From Streptomyces albireticuli (GTDB taxonomy: Bacteria; Actinomycetota; Actinomycetes; Streptomycetales; Streptomycetaceae): 64,000 nucleotides of DNA. The stretch lies in the NCBI RefSeq assembly GCF_021228125.1, contig NZ_JAJQQS010000002.1, forward strand, positions 620,001 through 684,000, written 5' to 3'. The position numbers and the translations under genes were made by a program. Of the stretch, positions 35,116 through 46,370 are shown in pieces. The first letter of the stretch is position 1; each line of letters opens with the position of its first letter. The notes below the pieces were generated by a model. It ran no database searches and had not been told where the DNA came from. It was given only the letters and a program-made list of their open reading frames with translations.

Positions 35116-35289
35116 CTGCCCGCCCCTTCCCGACCCGGTGCTCCGCCCCGGACCCCGGTCCTCGAACGCCGGACGGGCTGGATTTTCCAGCCCGTCCGGC
35201 GCTTGAGGACACCGCGCGGAGCGCGGCAAGGGGGCCCGGGGGCGAAGCCCCCGGTTACGGGAAGGGGCGGGTAGGGGACAAGGCCCCGC
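35116..35289. repeat. dispersed inverted-repeat element, copy C
   Basis: Outer arms CCCGCCCCTTCCCG (35119-35132) and CGGGAAGGGGCGGG (35258-35271). The inner arms at 35159-35209 begin TCCTCGAACGCCGGACGGG and meet at GGGCTGGA-TTT-TCCAGCCC. It lies between the amylase and pullulanase genes. Confidence 0.85.
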
Positions 35290-35338
35290 GCAGCGGCAAC
35301 CCACCCGCACCCCCACCCACCCCGAAGGAGCCGCACAC

Positions 35339-37978
<2,640 letters not shown>

Positions 37979-37982
37979 TGGG

Positions 37983-38036
37983 CCGGGGCGGAGCCCCGGT
38001 TAACGGGAAGGGGCGGGTAGGGGAAAGCCCCTCCGG
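37983..38036. repeat. dispersed inverted-repeat element, right-end fragment D
   Basis: GGGGCGGAGCCCCGGTTAAC, then GGGAAGGGGCGGGTAGGGG and AAGCCCC, matching the right end of copies A, C and E. It starts five bases after the pullulanase stop. The short GGGGC-GGA-GCCCC stem may act as terminator. Confidence 0.7.
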
Positions 38037-38052
38037 CGGCCGCGACGCCGCG

Positions 38053-38760
38053 TCAGGACGGCTGAGGCGCCGGCCGGTCCAAACGGTGGACCAGTTCCGC
38101 CAGCGGCCCGTCCGCCGGTTCCTCCGCCAGGCTCCGCCGCAGCGTCGACGCCATCCCCTCGTCGTAGGCCGCGCTCACCCCCGTCAGCGCCGCGAAGGCG
38201 TGCACGAGCTGGAGTTCCAGCTCCTCCCGGGGGATCCGGCGGCCGTCCAGCCAGAGCAGCGCGGTCGTCTCCGCCAGGGCGATCCAGGAGCGGACGGCCA
38301 GCTCCAGACGGGGCGCGGGGGAGCGCACCGCGAGGTGGGAGAGCATCTCCTCGTACGCGGCCCGGCGCACGCCGTCCACCACGGCGCACGCCTGGCCGGA
38401 GCCCGCCACCGGGCCGCCGCGCATCAGGGCGGCGAAGCCCGTGCCGTGCGCCTCGACGAAGTCGAAGAAGCGGCTCATCACCCGCAACAGGCGTTCGCCC
38501 AGCGGGCCTTCGCGCGGCTCGTCGAAGAGCCCGGCCAGCTCCTCCGCGGCGCGCCGCAGCGCGGCCTCGTAGAGACTCTGCTTGCCGGGGAAGTAGTGAT
38601 AGACGAGCGGCCGGGATATCCCGGCCGCCGCTGCGATCTCGTCGATGGAGACGTCGTCGGGGCGCCGGTGGCCGAACAGATCGAGAGCGACCGCGATCAA
38701 CTGCTCGCGACGCTGCTCGACACCCATCCTGCGGCGGACCCCGTTCCTCATGGCGGTCAT
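38053..38760 (-). CDS. TetR-family transcriptional regulator
   Basis: 235 residues from ATG at 38760; an in-frame ATG at 38751 is also possible. HTH: SIDEIAAAAGISRPLVYHYF, then PGKQSLYEAAL. The C-terminal domain (EGPLGERLLRVMSRFFDFVE, LDGRRIPREELE) is a conserved actinobacterial type often described as FadR-like or fatty-acid responsive, but I cannot assign the ligand. It is 99 bp downstream of the sigma-like membrane protein gene and on the same strand. Confidence 0.9.
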   Translation of the reverse strand: MTAMRNGVRRRMGVEQRREQLIAVALDLFGHRRPDDVSIDEIAAAAGISRPLVYHYFPGKQSLYEAALRRAAEELAGLFDEPREGPLGERLLRVMSRFFDFVEAHGTGFAALMRGGPVAGSGQACAVVDGVRRAAYEEMLSHLAVRSPAPRLELAVRSWIALAETTALLWLDGRRIPREELELQLVHAFAALTGVSAAYDEGMASTLRRSLAEEPADGPLAELVHRLDRPAPQPS

Positions 38761-38859
38761 CCTAATGGCACGGATCGGCCCCGCCCGGACGCCCGTTCGA
38801 GACCTGGGTGGGTCCTGGGCGCGTCCCGGGCGGGGCCGCACGAGCGAGGCGCGGGCGGC

Positions 38860-40800
38860 TCAGCGCAGCGCCGTCAGCTTCCGGCCGTCCGCCAGCCGCG
38901 CGCTCAGCTCCGTCCGCACGCCCGGCCGGGCCGGCACGGCGAGCAGGGCGCCCGGCGCCGCGCCCTTCACCCCGCCCGCCGCCGCGATCGACCGCACCCC
39001 GCCGCCGCCCGCCGCGAGGGCGTACCAGGTGCCGCGCGGCGACTTCCACAGGACGCCCGTCAGGACGTGCGGGTCACGGGCGCCGCAGGCCGGGGTGTCC
39101 TCGGCGCGGGCCACCGTCGAGCTGGGCGCGCCCGGCCGGGCGCCCGGCACCTGGAACGTCGCCAGCACCCTGCTGCCCGGCCCCCGCCAGGTCTCGGCGC
39201 GGGTGCAGACCCACTCGGCGCTGCCCGCGCCGCCGGGCAGCGGCTGCGTGGCGAACGGCCAGGCGTTGACCGAGCGGACGCCCTGCGAGCGGGCGGTCTG
39301 GAGGTGGCAGGCGGTGTGCGCCCAACCGGCCCGCGCGGCGGCGCCGTCGACGTCGCGGGGGCCGGCGGGGGTGCCCGTGGTCAGCAGGGCGGGGGTGAGC
39401 TCGCCGAGGTCGGTCACCAGGTGGCCGCCCATCTCGAGCGCGGGCCAGCCGTGGCAGTCGCTCGTGACGGCCGGGCTGAGCGTCGGGTCCGTCACACCGT
39501 CGTCGGCGAGGCGCAGGGGCTGGGCGGCGGCCTGCGGCTTGAGGAGGTCGCGCACGCCCACCGCGTTCACCCAAGGGGCCGTCAGATAGCGGACGTTGCT
39601 GTCGGCGCGGCCCACCACGACCGCCGTCGCCGCCGCGCCGTCGGCGCCGTCCGCCCGGGCGAAGTCCAGGGCCGCGCCACCGCCGCCGTCGCCGTCCTTG
39701 GCCTCGGCGTAGCGCACCACGCGCAGGCCGTCGTACAGCACCACGACCGCCGCCTGGCCGACCACGCCCGCGTACAGCAGCTGGGGCGGGCCGGCGGCCG
39801 GGCCGGTCTGGGTGCCGGGGGTGGCCGTCACCCGGACGGCGGAACCCGGCCGGGCCCAGACGGCGAGCGCCCGGCGCAGCAGCTCCTGATCGGTGACGCG
39901 GCCGCCGCGGGCGGGCCAGACGGCGAAACCGGCCCGGTCCGCGCGCTTCCACGCGCCCGGCGCGGCCTTCGTGAGCTTCGCCGGGTCCAGGGCCCGCTCG
40001 GCCGCGGCGTTGCGGGTGTAGGGCGGGGCGGCGGCGCCGTCCGGGCCGCCGTCACCCGGCAGGCCGAGGAGCGTCCCGCACACCACGGCCGCCGCGAGGG
40101 CGGCGAGCGCGGCCCGGGTGTGCTGGCGGCGGCGCATCAGGTCCGTCGGCCGGGCCTGGAGCGAACAGGGGTCGAACTCCATCGACTCCAGCAGCGAGGC
40201 GTCCCGGCTGCCGGCCGGCGCGCGGAGGCCGTCCGCCTCGGCGAGCGCCGCCGCCGTGTCCTCGACGCCGGCCGCCGCCAGGACCTGCCGGACGTCCCGG
40301 TCGGAGGGCAGCTCCAGGGCGCGCAGGACGTACGCGGCGCGGCCGGGCCCGGAGAGCGTGGCGAGCGCCTGGTCCAGGGCGAGTTCGTCGGCGCCGCCCG
40401 AGCGCGGGAACAGCCGGAGCCCCCACACCTGGGGCAGCAGCGGCGGCAGCCGGCCCGGCTTCGGCAGCTGCCAGCGGCCGCGGGGCCGGCCCGCCTCCAG
40501 GGCGGAGCGCAGCACGCGCAACCGTACGTAGGCGTAGCCGGGGTCGGCGGGCGAGCCGTCGGCGCCGCGCGGCGCGGGCACGCTCAGCCCGGCGAGCTCC
40601 GTGGTGCCGACGCGATTGCGGGGCAGGGCCCGCTGGGCGAGGGCGTGCGCCGTCAGGACGCGGCGGTTGCGGCCCAGCGACGGCGGAAGTACGAGATACC
40701 CGAGCCGTACCAGGCGCGGGTAGTGCTCGATGAGCGCGGCCTCCGCCTGCTCGACGTCGACGGGCGGGATGGGCCGGGGGGCTGTCGCTTGCTGCTCCAC
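38860..40800 (-). CDS. ECF sigma-like domain fused to a membrane anchor and exported C-terminal domain
   Basis: 646 residues from GTG at 40800. Residues 15-60 (ALIEHYPRLVRLGYLVLPPS, then TAHALAQRAL) resemble sigma region 2, and residues 140-185 (LALDQALATLSGPGRAAYVL, then LPSDRDVRQVLAAAGVE) resemble a degenerate region 4. One membrane helix at about 228-247 is followed by some 400 exported residues with Cys pairs (SDCHGW, TACHLQ, WVCTRAE, ACGARD). This looks like a sigma-related cytoplasmic domain tethered to an extracytoplasmic sensor or effector domain. Whether it still binds RNA polymerase is unknown. The weak ribosome site leaves the start less certain. Confidence 0.7.
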   Translation of the reverse strand: MEQQATAPRPIPPVDVEQAEAALIEHYPRLVRLGYLVLPPSLGRNRRVLTAHALAQRALPRNRVGTTELAGLSVPAPRGADGSPADPGYAYVRLRVLRSALEAGRPRGRWQLPKPGRLPPLLPQVWGLRLFPRSGGADELALDQALATLSGPGRAAYVLRALELPSDRDVRQVLAAAGVEDTAAALAEADGLRAPAGSRDASLLESMEFDPCSLQARPTDLMRRRQHTRAALAALAAAVVCGTLLGLPGDGGPDGAAAPPYTRNAAAERALDPAKLTKAAPGAWKRADRAGFAVWPARGGRVTDQELLRRALAVWARPGSAVRVTATPGTQTGPAAGPPQLLYAGVVGQAAVVVLYDGLRVVRYAEAKDGDGGGGAALDFARADGADGAAATAVVVGRADSNVRYLTAPWVNAVGVRDLLKPQAAAQPLRLADDGVTDPTLSPAVTSDCHGWPALEMGGHLVTDLGELTPALLTTGTPAGPRDVDGAAARAGWAHTACHLQTARSQGVRSVNAWPFATQPLPGGAGSAEWVCTRAETWRGPGSRVLATFQVPGARPGAPSSTVARAEDTPACGARDPHVLTGVLWKSPRGTWYALAAGGGGVRSIAAAGGVKGAAPGALLAVPARPGVRTELSARLADGRKLTALR

Positions 40801-40877
40801 GATCCGTAGAACGAGTGAATGGTGAGATGGTCACCTCACCCCTGTGGGGGCGTACTTCCTACGGCCCCGCGCCGGTG

Positions 40878-41675
40878 CTACGCCACGCAGCGGGCGCGCA
40901 CGCGGTCGACCGCCTCGTCGGGGATGCCGAGGGCCTCGCGGACGTAGGCCTCCACCCCGCCGTGCGACCGGTGCATCTGCTCCAGCGCCGCCGCCAGGTA
41001 GCCGGGGCGCACGCCGAGGATGGCGTCCGCGATCTCCGGGTCGCCGCCCGCCGCGGTGAAGGGGTCGATGAGGGGCGCGAAGGCGGCGCGCACGACGGGG
41101 TTCACGGCGAGGTACTCCTCCATGACGGTGTCCTCGTCGGCGCCGAGCAGCAGCAGGAGGACGGTGGCCGCCCAGCCCGTGCGGTCCTTGCCGGCGGTGC
41201 AGTGGAAGAGCAGCGGGCCGCAGTCGGGTTCGGCGAGCGCCGAGAAGAGCAGCCGGTAGGCGGCGCAGGCGGGCTCGGAGGTGACGAAGGCGCGGTAGGC
41301 GTCGCAGAGCAGCTTCTCCGCCTTGCCGTTGCCGAGGTGCTCCTCGGCGACGGCCGGATTGCCGAGCACCGTCTCCAGCCGGGCCGGCATCCCGTCGCCG
41401 CCGGTCGCGACCACCCCGCCGGCCATCACGTCCGCGACGATCAGCCGGGCGCCCTCGGGCACCCGGTCGGGGCGCCGGCTCCGCTCGTGCTCGGTCCGCA
41501 GGTCGACCACCGTATGGATGCCGAGGGCGGCGACGGCGGGATCGAGCGCCGGGTCGAGGCGGTCGAGCTGGCCGGAGCGGAGCAGCAGGCCGGGGCGGAC
41601 GGCGGAGTTGCCGGTCAGCGCGATGCCGCCGAGGTCGCGGAGGTTGATGATGGTCGAGGCGTCGAACTGCGGCAT
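40878..41675 (-). CDS. tyrosine-protein phosphatase (Y_phosphatase3 family)
   Basis: 265 residues from ATG at 41675. The phosphatase P-loop LFHCTAGKDRTGW carries Cys159 and Arg165. The N-terminal INLRDLGGIA and RPGLLLRSGQLDRL are the usual substrate-site segments of the actinobacterial PtpB-like family, which removes phosphate from tyrosine (sometimes Ser/Thr or phosphoinositides). No signal peptide. It ends 77 bp before the sigma-like membrane protein gene, so the two may be co-transcribed. Confidence 0.93.
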   Translation of the reverse strand: MPQFDASTIINLRDLGGIALTGNSAVRPGLLLRSGQLDRLDPALDPAVAALGIHTVVDLRTEHERSRRPDRVPEGARLIVADVMAGGVVATGGDGMPARLETVLGNPAVAEEHLGNGKAEKLLCDAYRAFVTSEPACAAYRLLFSALAEPDCGPLLFHCTAGKDRTGWAATVLLLLLGADEDTVMEEYLAVNPVVRAAFAPLIDPFTAAGGDPEIADAILGVRPGYLAAALEQMHRSHGGVEAYVREALGIPDEAVDRVRARCVA

Positions 41676-41705
41676 GGGCGCGTCTCCCTTGTCGGTTTTC
41701 TACCG

Positions 41706-42392
41706 TTATTGTGCCGAACGGTAGCGGAGGACGCGTTCGCACCCCCTCCCCGCGCTGCCTGGACGGTCCGGGTTCCCCGGGTTCCCCGGGATGCCCATGC
41801 TTCCCAGGCCCGTACCCGGCCTCGGTCCCAGGCCCGGGCCCAGCGCGAGTCCCAGTCCCAGCGCCGTCAGGTGCCCCACGTCGGTGAAGGTGGGCCGTCG
41901 GCCGCTCAGCAGGGGGCGCACGCCGAAGGCTAGGAGGGCGGCGCACGCGCCGTTGCGGGCGGCGCCCCTCGGCAGTGACGCGCCGAGCGCGCCCAGCACC
42001 GCCTGGTATCCGTAGCTCGGGCCGACATCGGTCGCGGACCGGGTGGGCGCCCCGGCGCGGACGGCGCGCAGGCCCGCGTACACCAGCAGGGAAGCGCCCA
42101 CATGACCGCAGACGAAGGCGGCCGCCGCCCACCACGCCCCGTACGCGTACTCCGCGTAGCCGAGGACGGCCAGGAGCAGCAGCGCGTAGGGGAGTTCCAG
42201 CGGCCCCTCGGTGAGCAGGGCGCTGGTCGCGAGGGTGTCCCAGCGCCCGCCGTCGAGGTTGTCGGCGTTGGTCGAGCAGCGCCGCAGCAGGCGCTCCCGC
42301 GCCGCGGGCGTGAGCAGGCGGTGCGTCGCGTACGAGCCGGCGAGGACGGCCCCGACGTAGGCGGGGGCGAGCCGGACGAGCCGTGTGGTCAT
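41706..42392 (-). CDS. rhomboid-like membrane protein
   Basis: 228 residues from ATG at 42392. Several hydrophobic helices with TRLVRLAPAYVGAVLAGSYA at the start, STNADNLDGGRWDTLATSAL and FVCGHVGASLLVY in the middle. The STN.dNL and GHVGAS motifs match the actinobacterial rhomboid-like family, whose members mostly lack the classical GxSG catalytic serine; here I see no GxSG. The C-terminus is low complexity (GIPGNPGNPDRPGSAG). Probably a non-protease rhomboid relative. It precedes the phosphatase gene by 30 bp and follows the tandem array. Confidence 0.75.
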   Translation of the reverse strand: MTTRLVRLAPAYVGAVLAGSYATHRLLTPAARERLLRRCSTNADNLDGGRWDTLATSALLTEGPLELPYALLLLAVLGYAEYAYGAWWAAAAFVCGHVGASLLVYAGLRAVRAGAPTRSATDVGPSYGYQAVLGALGASLPRGAARNGACAALLAFGVRPLLSGRRPTFTDVGHLTALGLGLALGPGLGPRPGTGLGSMGIPGNPGNPDRPGSAGRGCERVLRYRSAQ

Positions 42393-42473
42393 CCCGCCAT
42401 GATCGTCCGAGCCGGGGCCGGCCTCGATCCCAGGGCGGCGGCCGGGGGGACCGGCTGCCGGGGCGGGCCGGTG

Positions 42474-42681
42474 GCCGCCCGCGGTAGGGCTGAGCGAGGC
42501 GGCCGTCCGCGGTAAGGCTGAGCGAGGCGGCCACCCGCCGTAAGGGGGCGGATCAGCCGCCGCCTGCCGTAAGGGTCGGGCCAGTGGCCACCGGCCCGTA
42601 AGGTCAGGTCAGTGGCCACCCACCCGTAAGGGTCAGGACGGTGGTCACCCGCCCGTAAGGTTCACGTCAGCCGCCACCCGC
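42474..42681. repeat. 28-29 bp tandem array copying the 3' end of the GH89 gene
   Basis: Seven units begin near 42474, 42502, 42530, 42559, 42587, 42615 and 42644, each of the type GCCACCCGCCCGTAAGG followed by about 12 variable bases ending CAGCC or CAGTG. The last unit runs across the GH89 stop codon (TCA at 42662-42664), and the coding sequence continues with GCCACCCGCTGAAG, so the gene tail itself is an array unit. The array fills most of the 269-bp gap between the GH89 and rhomboid-like genes. Confidence 0.85.
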
Positions 42682-45600
42682 TGAAGTCCGCCGTGCCGCG
42701 CTCGCCGCTGCCGTCGTTGCCCGCGGTCAGGAACATGCCCACGTCCTGCCACGCCGTCGCGCCCGGCGCCCGTACCTCGGCGACCGTCCGCCAGGTCGCG
42801 CCCTCGTCCGTGGAGCACTCGGCCCGGTAGGTCTCCGCGGCGGTACGCGTCAGCCTGAGCCGGACGGGAGCCTTGAGGCCGGTGACGCGGCGGTAGCCGT
42901 CGAAGGTGCCGTCGCCGTTGGAGTCGTACGACACCACGACGCCCTCGCCCGGCGTCACGGCGAGGTTCACCGCGCCCGGCGAGCGCCCCGCGAGGCTGTT
43001 GCGGACGACGATGCCCGACCGCGCCCAGCTTCCCGTGTCCGTCTGGGCGTCCACCCGGACGGTCGCCGCAGCCCCGACGGCCAGCGACCCCGCGCGGTAG
43101 ACGGTGCCGAACTGCTCGGTGCCCTTCCACATGTCCTCGCCCGAGCCGTCGATCGCGAACCGGTCCTCGCCCAGCCGGCCGAAGACGGCGGCGTTGTTCG
43201 TCGCCGTGCGCCAGCCGGTGCCCAACGGCCCGGCCAGGAACAGGGTGCCGGTCCGCGCCGACCGCACCCGCTCCTCGCCCTGCGGCCCGTAGACCGCGCC
43301 CACCTCGTACGGCACCCGCTGGAGCGGGCGTTCCAGCGGCGTCGCCGGCGCGGTCACCCGCCAGCGGGCCGAGCCCGTGGCACCCGGGGCCAGCCGGGGC
43401 AGCGAGGTCGCCCCCTGCGGCGTGGCCGCGAGTCCCGTGACGGACAGGTCGACGCGGCCGGTGCCGCGGAGGCCGTTGACGTTGGTGAGGGAGACGGTGA
43501 CGGTCGTGACGCCGCCCGGCGCGACGGCCGCGGGCAGCGCCGACGTCGACAGCGTCCCCTGGTACGGGGCGGTGGCGAGGGTGTCCCGTACCCGCAGCGC
43601 CGTACGGTGGGCGTCGCCCACCGGCCGCAGCGGATACTCCTTGGTCTCCCGGGTCCACGGCTCCTCCACCGTGAACCAGTCCACGCGCGCCGGCGCCCGG
43701 CCCTCCCGGAGCGCGTCCTCCAGCGCCTCCAGCCAGCGCCGCCAGCGCGGCAGGTAGAAGTCGCCCATCAGGCCGTGCCAGTCGCGGTTCGCGTAGTCGT
43801 GCAGCTTCCCGCCGTCGGACGTCGCCCGCCCGCCCCACACGGTCACCAGCACCCTGGCCGTGCGCTCCAGCTCCGCCGCCTCCGCCGGCCCGGCCGCCCA
43901 CGACCGGGCCGCCGCGTTCCACGGCCCGATCAGGAACGCCCGGTGCGTCCCCGCGATGTCGTCGGCCAGCCGCATCAGCTTCAGCCACAGCGCGGCGAGC
44001 GCGCGGAACGCGGCCAGGTCCTTGTGCTCGTAGGCGCTCCGCAGCTCCGGCAGCAGCTGCCGGCTGCGGTGCGCGAGCGCCTGCCGGGCGACGTCGACCA
44101 GGTCGAAGCGGTACGTGTCGGTGGTGCGCAGCGGCGCGGCCACGGCCAGCAGCCCGGCCAGCGCCGCGTCGAAGCGGGCCGGGTCGTAGGACAGGGCGCT
44201 CGGCGCGTACTCGCCGGCGCGGTCGGCGGCGAGGTCCGGGCGGGCGGCGAACAGGCTGTCGTGCGGGTCGCTGCGCTCGGGCGCCTCCTGCCGGTAGGCG
44301 GTCTCGCACAGCGCGGTCCAGGCGTCCCGCGCGGCGGCGTCCGCCTTCCCGTAGCGGAAGGCGGCGTACGCCCCGAACCACCGCGCGCGGTCGGGCGCCC
44401 GGTCCTGCCAGGCCAGCTCCGAGAAGAACTCGAAGGCCGCCGGGTCGCGGTCGGCGGCCTCCGGCATGTACGCCGTGCCGACGAGGGCGCTGCCCGGCTT
44501 GTCGCGCCACGCGAAGAACTTCTCGGTCCACAGGTGCGTCTTGGCGCCGATCGTCGTCCGCCCGCCGAAGTTCGGGATCGTGCCGAAGGCGTACGGGGTG
44601 CCGCCCCAGTCCTTCTCCCGGTCGGTGATGCCCTTGAACCGCTCCGAGATCCCGTCGACGATCAGCATCCGCTCGCGGTCGACGGCGTTCAGGAGCTCGG
44701 GGAGCGGGTTGTCCTGCCAGCCGAGGATCACCCAGGTCGCGTCGGGGTGCGCGGTGCGCAGCGCCCGTTCGACGCCGCGGGCCGCGGCCGCGACGGGGAC
44801 GCCGCCGGCCGTGCCGCCCTCGTGCAGCAGGTCCATCTTGAAGTGGGCGGCCTTGCCGAGGAGTTCGGCCTGGTGGCGGTAGTAGGCGGCGGCCACGCGC
44901 GGGAACGCGCCGGTGCGCGGGTCGAGCCAGTCCGGGCGGCGGAAGCCGTGCCAGACGCCCTGCGGGACGACCGTGGCGCCGGGGTTCCGGGCGGTGAAGC
45001 CGTCGGGTACGGACCCGTAGTAGCCGGGCAGGACGGGGGCCATGCCGAGCTCCCGCAGCCGGTCGGCGATGCGGCGGCCGAGTGCGGCCCGGCGGGCGAT
45101 CAGGGCGGGGGAGAGGGGGCCGCCGTAGCCGCTGAGGTTCTGGAGCAGCCACCACGGCTGGTGCGAGGGCGCGGGCAGCCAGGCCCGGGACTCGGCCTCG
45201 GAGTAGCCGAAGTCCTGCCAGAGGCGGTGGTAGACGGCCTCGTGGCCGGCGATCACCAGCACCTCGTTGCAGCCGTGCAGGGCCAGGATGTCGATCATCC
45301 GTTCCCAGTAGGCCCAGTCGGCGTACGGGGAGGTGTAGCCGTCGTTGGTGTCGTTGAGGGCGAAGCGGTGCCGGAGCGCGGTGGAACGTTTCAGCCCCGA
45401 GGGCGGCGCCGGGAGGGTGCGGGGCAGGTCGATCTGCTGCGCGTTCCAGGTGAGATGGGCCCCGCACGCGTACTTCAGGTACCAGTGCACGCCGGTCAGC
45501 AGCACCGCCGGGCTCGTCCCCGCCACCTCGATCCGCCCGGCGGCCCCGCCCACCTCGAAGTGCTCGCGCGCGCCGCCGGTGAGTGCGGTGAGCCGGAACT

Positions 45601-45910
45601 GGGAGGCGTGGGCGCCGAGCAGGCGGCGGAGGGCGGCGGCGGCCGGGTCGGTGGAGAAGGGGGCGGCGGGCGCGGAGGGTGCCTGTGGGGCGGGTGCGGC
45701 TCCGGCAGGCGCCGCGGAGGCGAGGGCGGCTCCGGCGCCCAGGGCTCCGGCGGCGCCCAGGAGCAGACGTCTGGAGGGGCGTGGCGGGGGTTCGGGCGCG
45801 GGGCCGGACGGGTGGAAGGGTGAGGGACCGGGCGAGCGGCCGGGCTGCTGGGGCTGGGGCTCGGGTCGGGGTCCGGTCGACGGTCCGGGAGGTTTCGACG
45901 GCTCGGTCAT
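42662..45910 (-). CDS. secreted alpha-N-acetylglucosaminidase, GH89
   Basis: 1082 residues from ATG at 45910 with GGGGAG upstream (a GTG at 45922 is less likely). A Pro-rich N-terminus leads to a Tat-type signal: twin Arg at 47-48, SRRLLLGAAGALGAGAALAS. The NAGLU family pattern follows: an N-domain (HFEVGGAAGRIEVAGTSPAV, YLKYACGAHLTWN), the barrel (DTNDGYTSPYADWAYWERMI, LSGYGGPLSPALI, WVILGWQDNP, NFGGRTTIG) and helical C-domain. A NEW3-like and a beta-sandwich domain occupy the last 250 residues. The enzyme removes terminal alpha-GlcNAc, for example from mucin or heparan-type glycans. Confidence 0.92.
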   Translation of the reverse strand: MTEPSKPPGPSTGPRPEPQPQQPGRSPGPSPFHPSGPAPEPPPRPSRRLLLGAAGALGAGAALASAAPAGAAPAPQAPSAPAAPFSTDPAAAALRRLLGAHASQFRLTALTGGAREHFEVGGAAGRIEVAGTSPAVLLTGVHWYLKYACGAHLTWNAQQIDLPRTLPAPPSGLKRSTALRHRFALNDTNDGYTSPYADWAYWERMIDILALHGCNEVLVIAGHEAVYHRLWQDFGYSEAESRAWLPAPSHQPWWLLQNLSGYGGPLSPALIARRAALGRRIADRLRELGMAPVLPGYYGSVPDGFTARNPGATVVPQGVWHGFRRPDWLDPRTGAFPRVAAAYYRHQAELLGKAAHFKMDLLHEGGTAGGVPVAAAARGVERALRTAHPDATWVILGWQDNPLPELLNAVDRERMLIVDGISERFKGITDREKDWGGTPYAFGTIPNFGGRTTIGAKTHLWTEKFFAWRDKPGSALVGTAYMPEAADRDPAAFEFFSELAWQDRAPDRARWFGAYAAFRYGKADAAARDAWTALCETAYRQEAPERSDPHDSLFAARPDLAADRAGEYAPSALSYDPARFDAALAGLLAVAAPLRTTDTYRFDLVDVARQALAHRSRQLLPELRSAYEHKDLAAFRALAALWLKLMRLADDIAGTHRAFLIGPWNAAARSWAAGPAEAAELERTARVLVTVWGGRATSDGGKLHDYANRDWHGLMGDFYLPRWRRWLEALEDALREGRAPARVDWFTVEEPWTRETKEYPLRPVGDAHRTALRVRDTLATAPYQGTLSTSALPAAVAPGGVTTVTVSLTNVNGLRGTGRVDLSVTGLAATPQGATSLPRLAPGATGSARWRVTAPATPLERPLQRVPYEVGAVYGPQGEERVRSARTGTLFLAGPLGTGWRTATNNAAVFGRLGEDRFAIDGSGEDMWKGTEQFGTVYRAGSLAVGAAATVRVDAQTDTGSWARSGIVVRNSLAGRSPGAVNLAVTPGEGVVVSYDSNGDGTFDGYRRVTGLKAPVRLRLTRTAAETYRAECSTDEGATWRTVAEVRAPGATAWQDVGMFLTAGNDGSGERGTADFSGWRLT

Positions 45911-46370
45911 GGCGCTCCCCACTGTGCGGTGTGCGACAACGGACGCGTGCGAGGCGCACGCTAACCGGCGGCTCAGGGGGGAGCAATGGGGCGCGCGGGG
46001 GTGGGGGCGGGGGGATCTTTTCCCCGGGCCCCGCCCCTTCCCGCTGTATCCGATGTGCGGCTCCGCCGCGCGGCGGGGCTTCGCCCCGGACCCCGGGCCT
46101 CAACCGCCGGACGGGCTGGGTCGTCGCCCGGAACCGGGCGGGCAGGCTGCCCCTGACACAGGGGAAAGCCGATCTCGGGCAGGGGCGGAATCCAGCCCGT
46201 CCGGCGTTTGAGGACACCGCGCGGCAGCGCGGAAAGGGGGTCCGGGGGTGAAACCCTCGGTTTCGGGAAGGGGCGGGTAGGGGACAAGGGCCCCGCGCGG
46301 CGGCACCCCGGCTCCCGCTCCCGCCTCCACTGCTGCTCCCGCCCCGCTCCTGTCTCCGCCCCCGCCGTTC
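45911..46370. repeat. 460-bp gap holding dispersed element copy E
   Basis: No gene. Bases about 46009-46299 are a long copy of the repeat family: left outer arm with CCCCGCCCCTTCCCG, an inner arm CCTCAACCGCCGGACGGG (from 46099), and the right inner arm (46191-46214) with GTTTGAGGACACC, then GGGAAGGGGCGGGTAGGGG. The two inner arms are separated by about 70 bases instead of the usual 3-30. The remainder (45911-46008) is the GH89 promoter region and 46300-46370 is featureless Pro-codon-like sequence. Confidence 0.75.

Noticed and set aside
42474..42681. The tandem array as a CRISPR
   Set aside because: Units are contiguous without unique spacers and vary between copies; no cas genes are near.
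42645..46217. A 1190-codon frame overlapping the GH89 gene
   Set aside because: It is composed almost wholly of Arg, Pro, Ala and Gly, the signature of a shadow frame; the GH89 frame has the family motifs.
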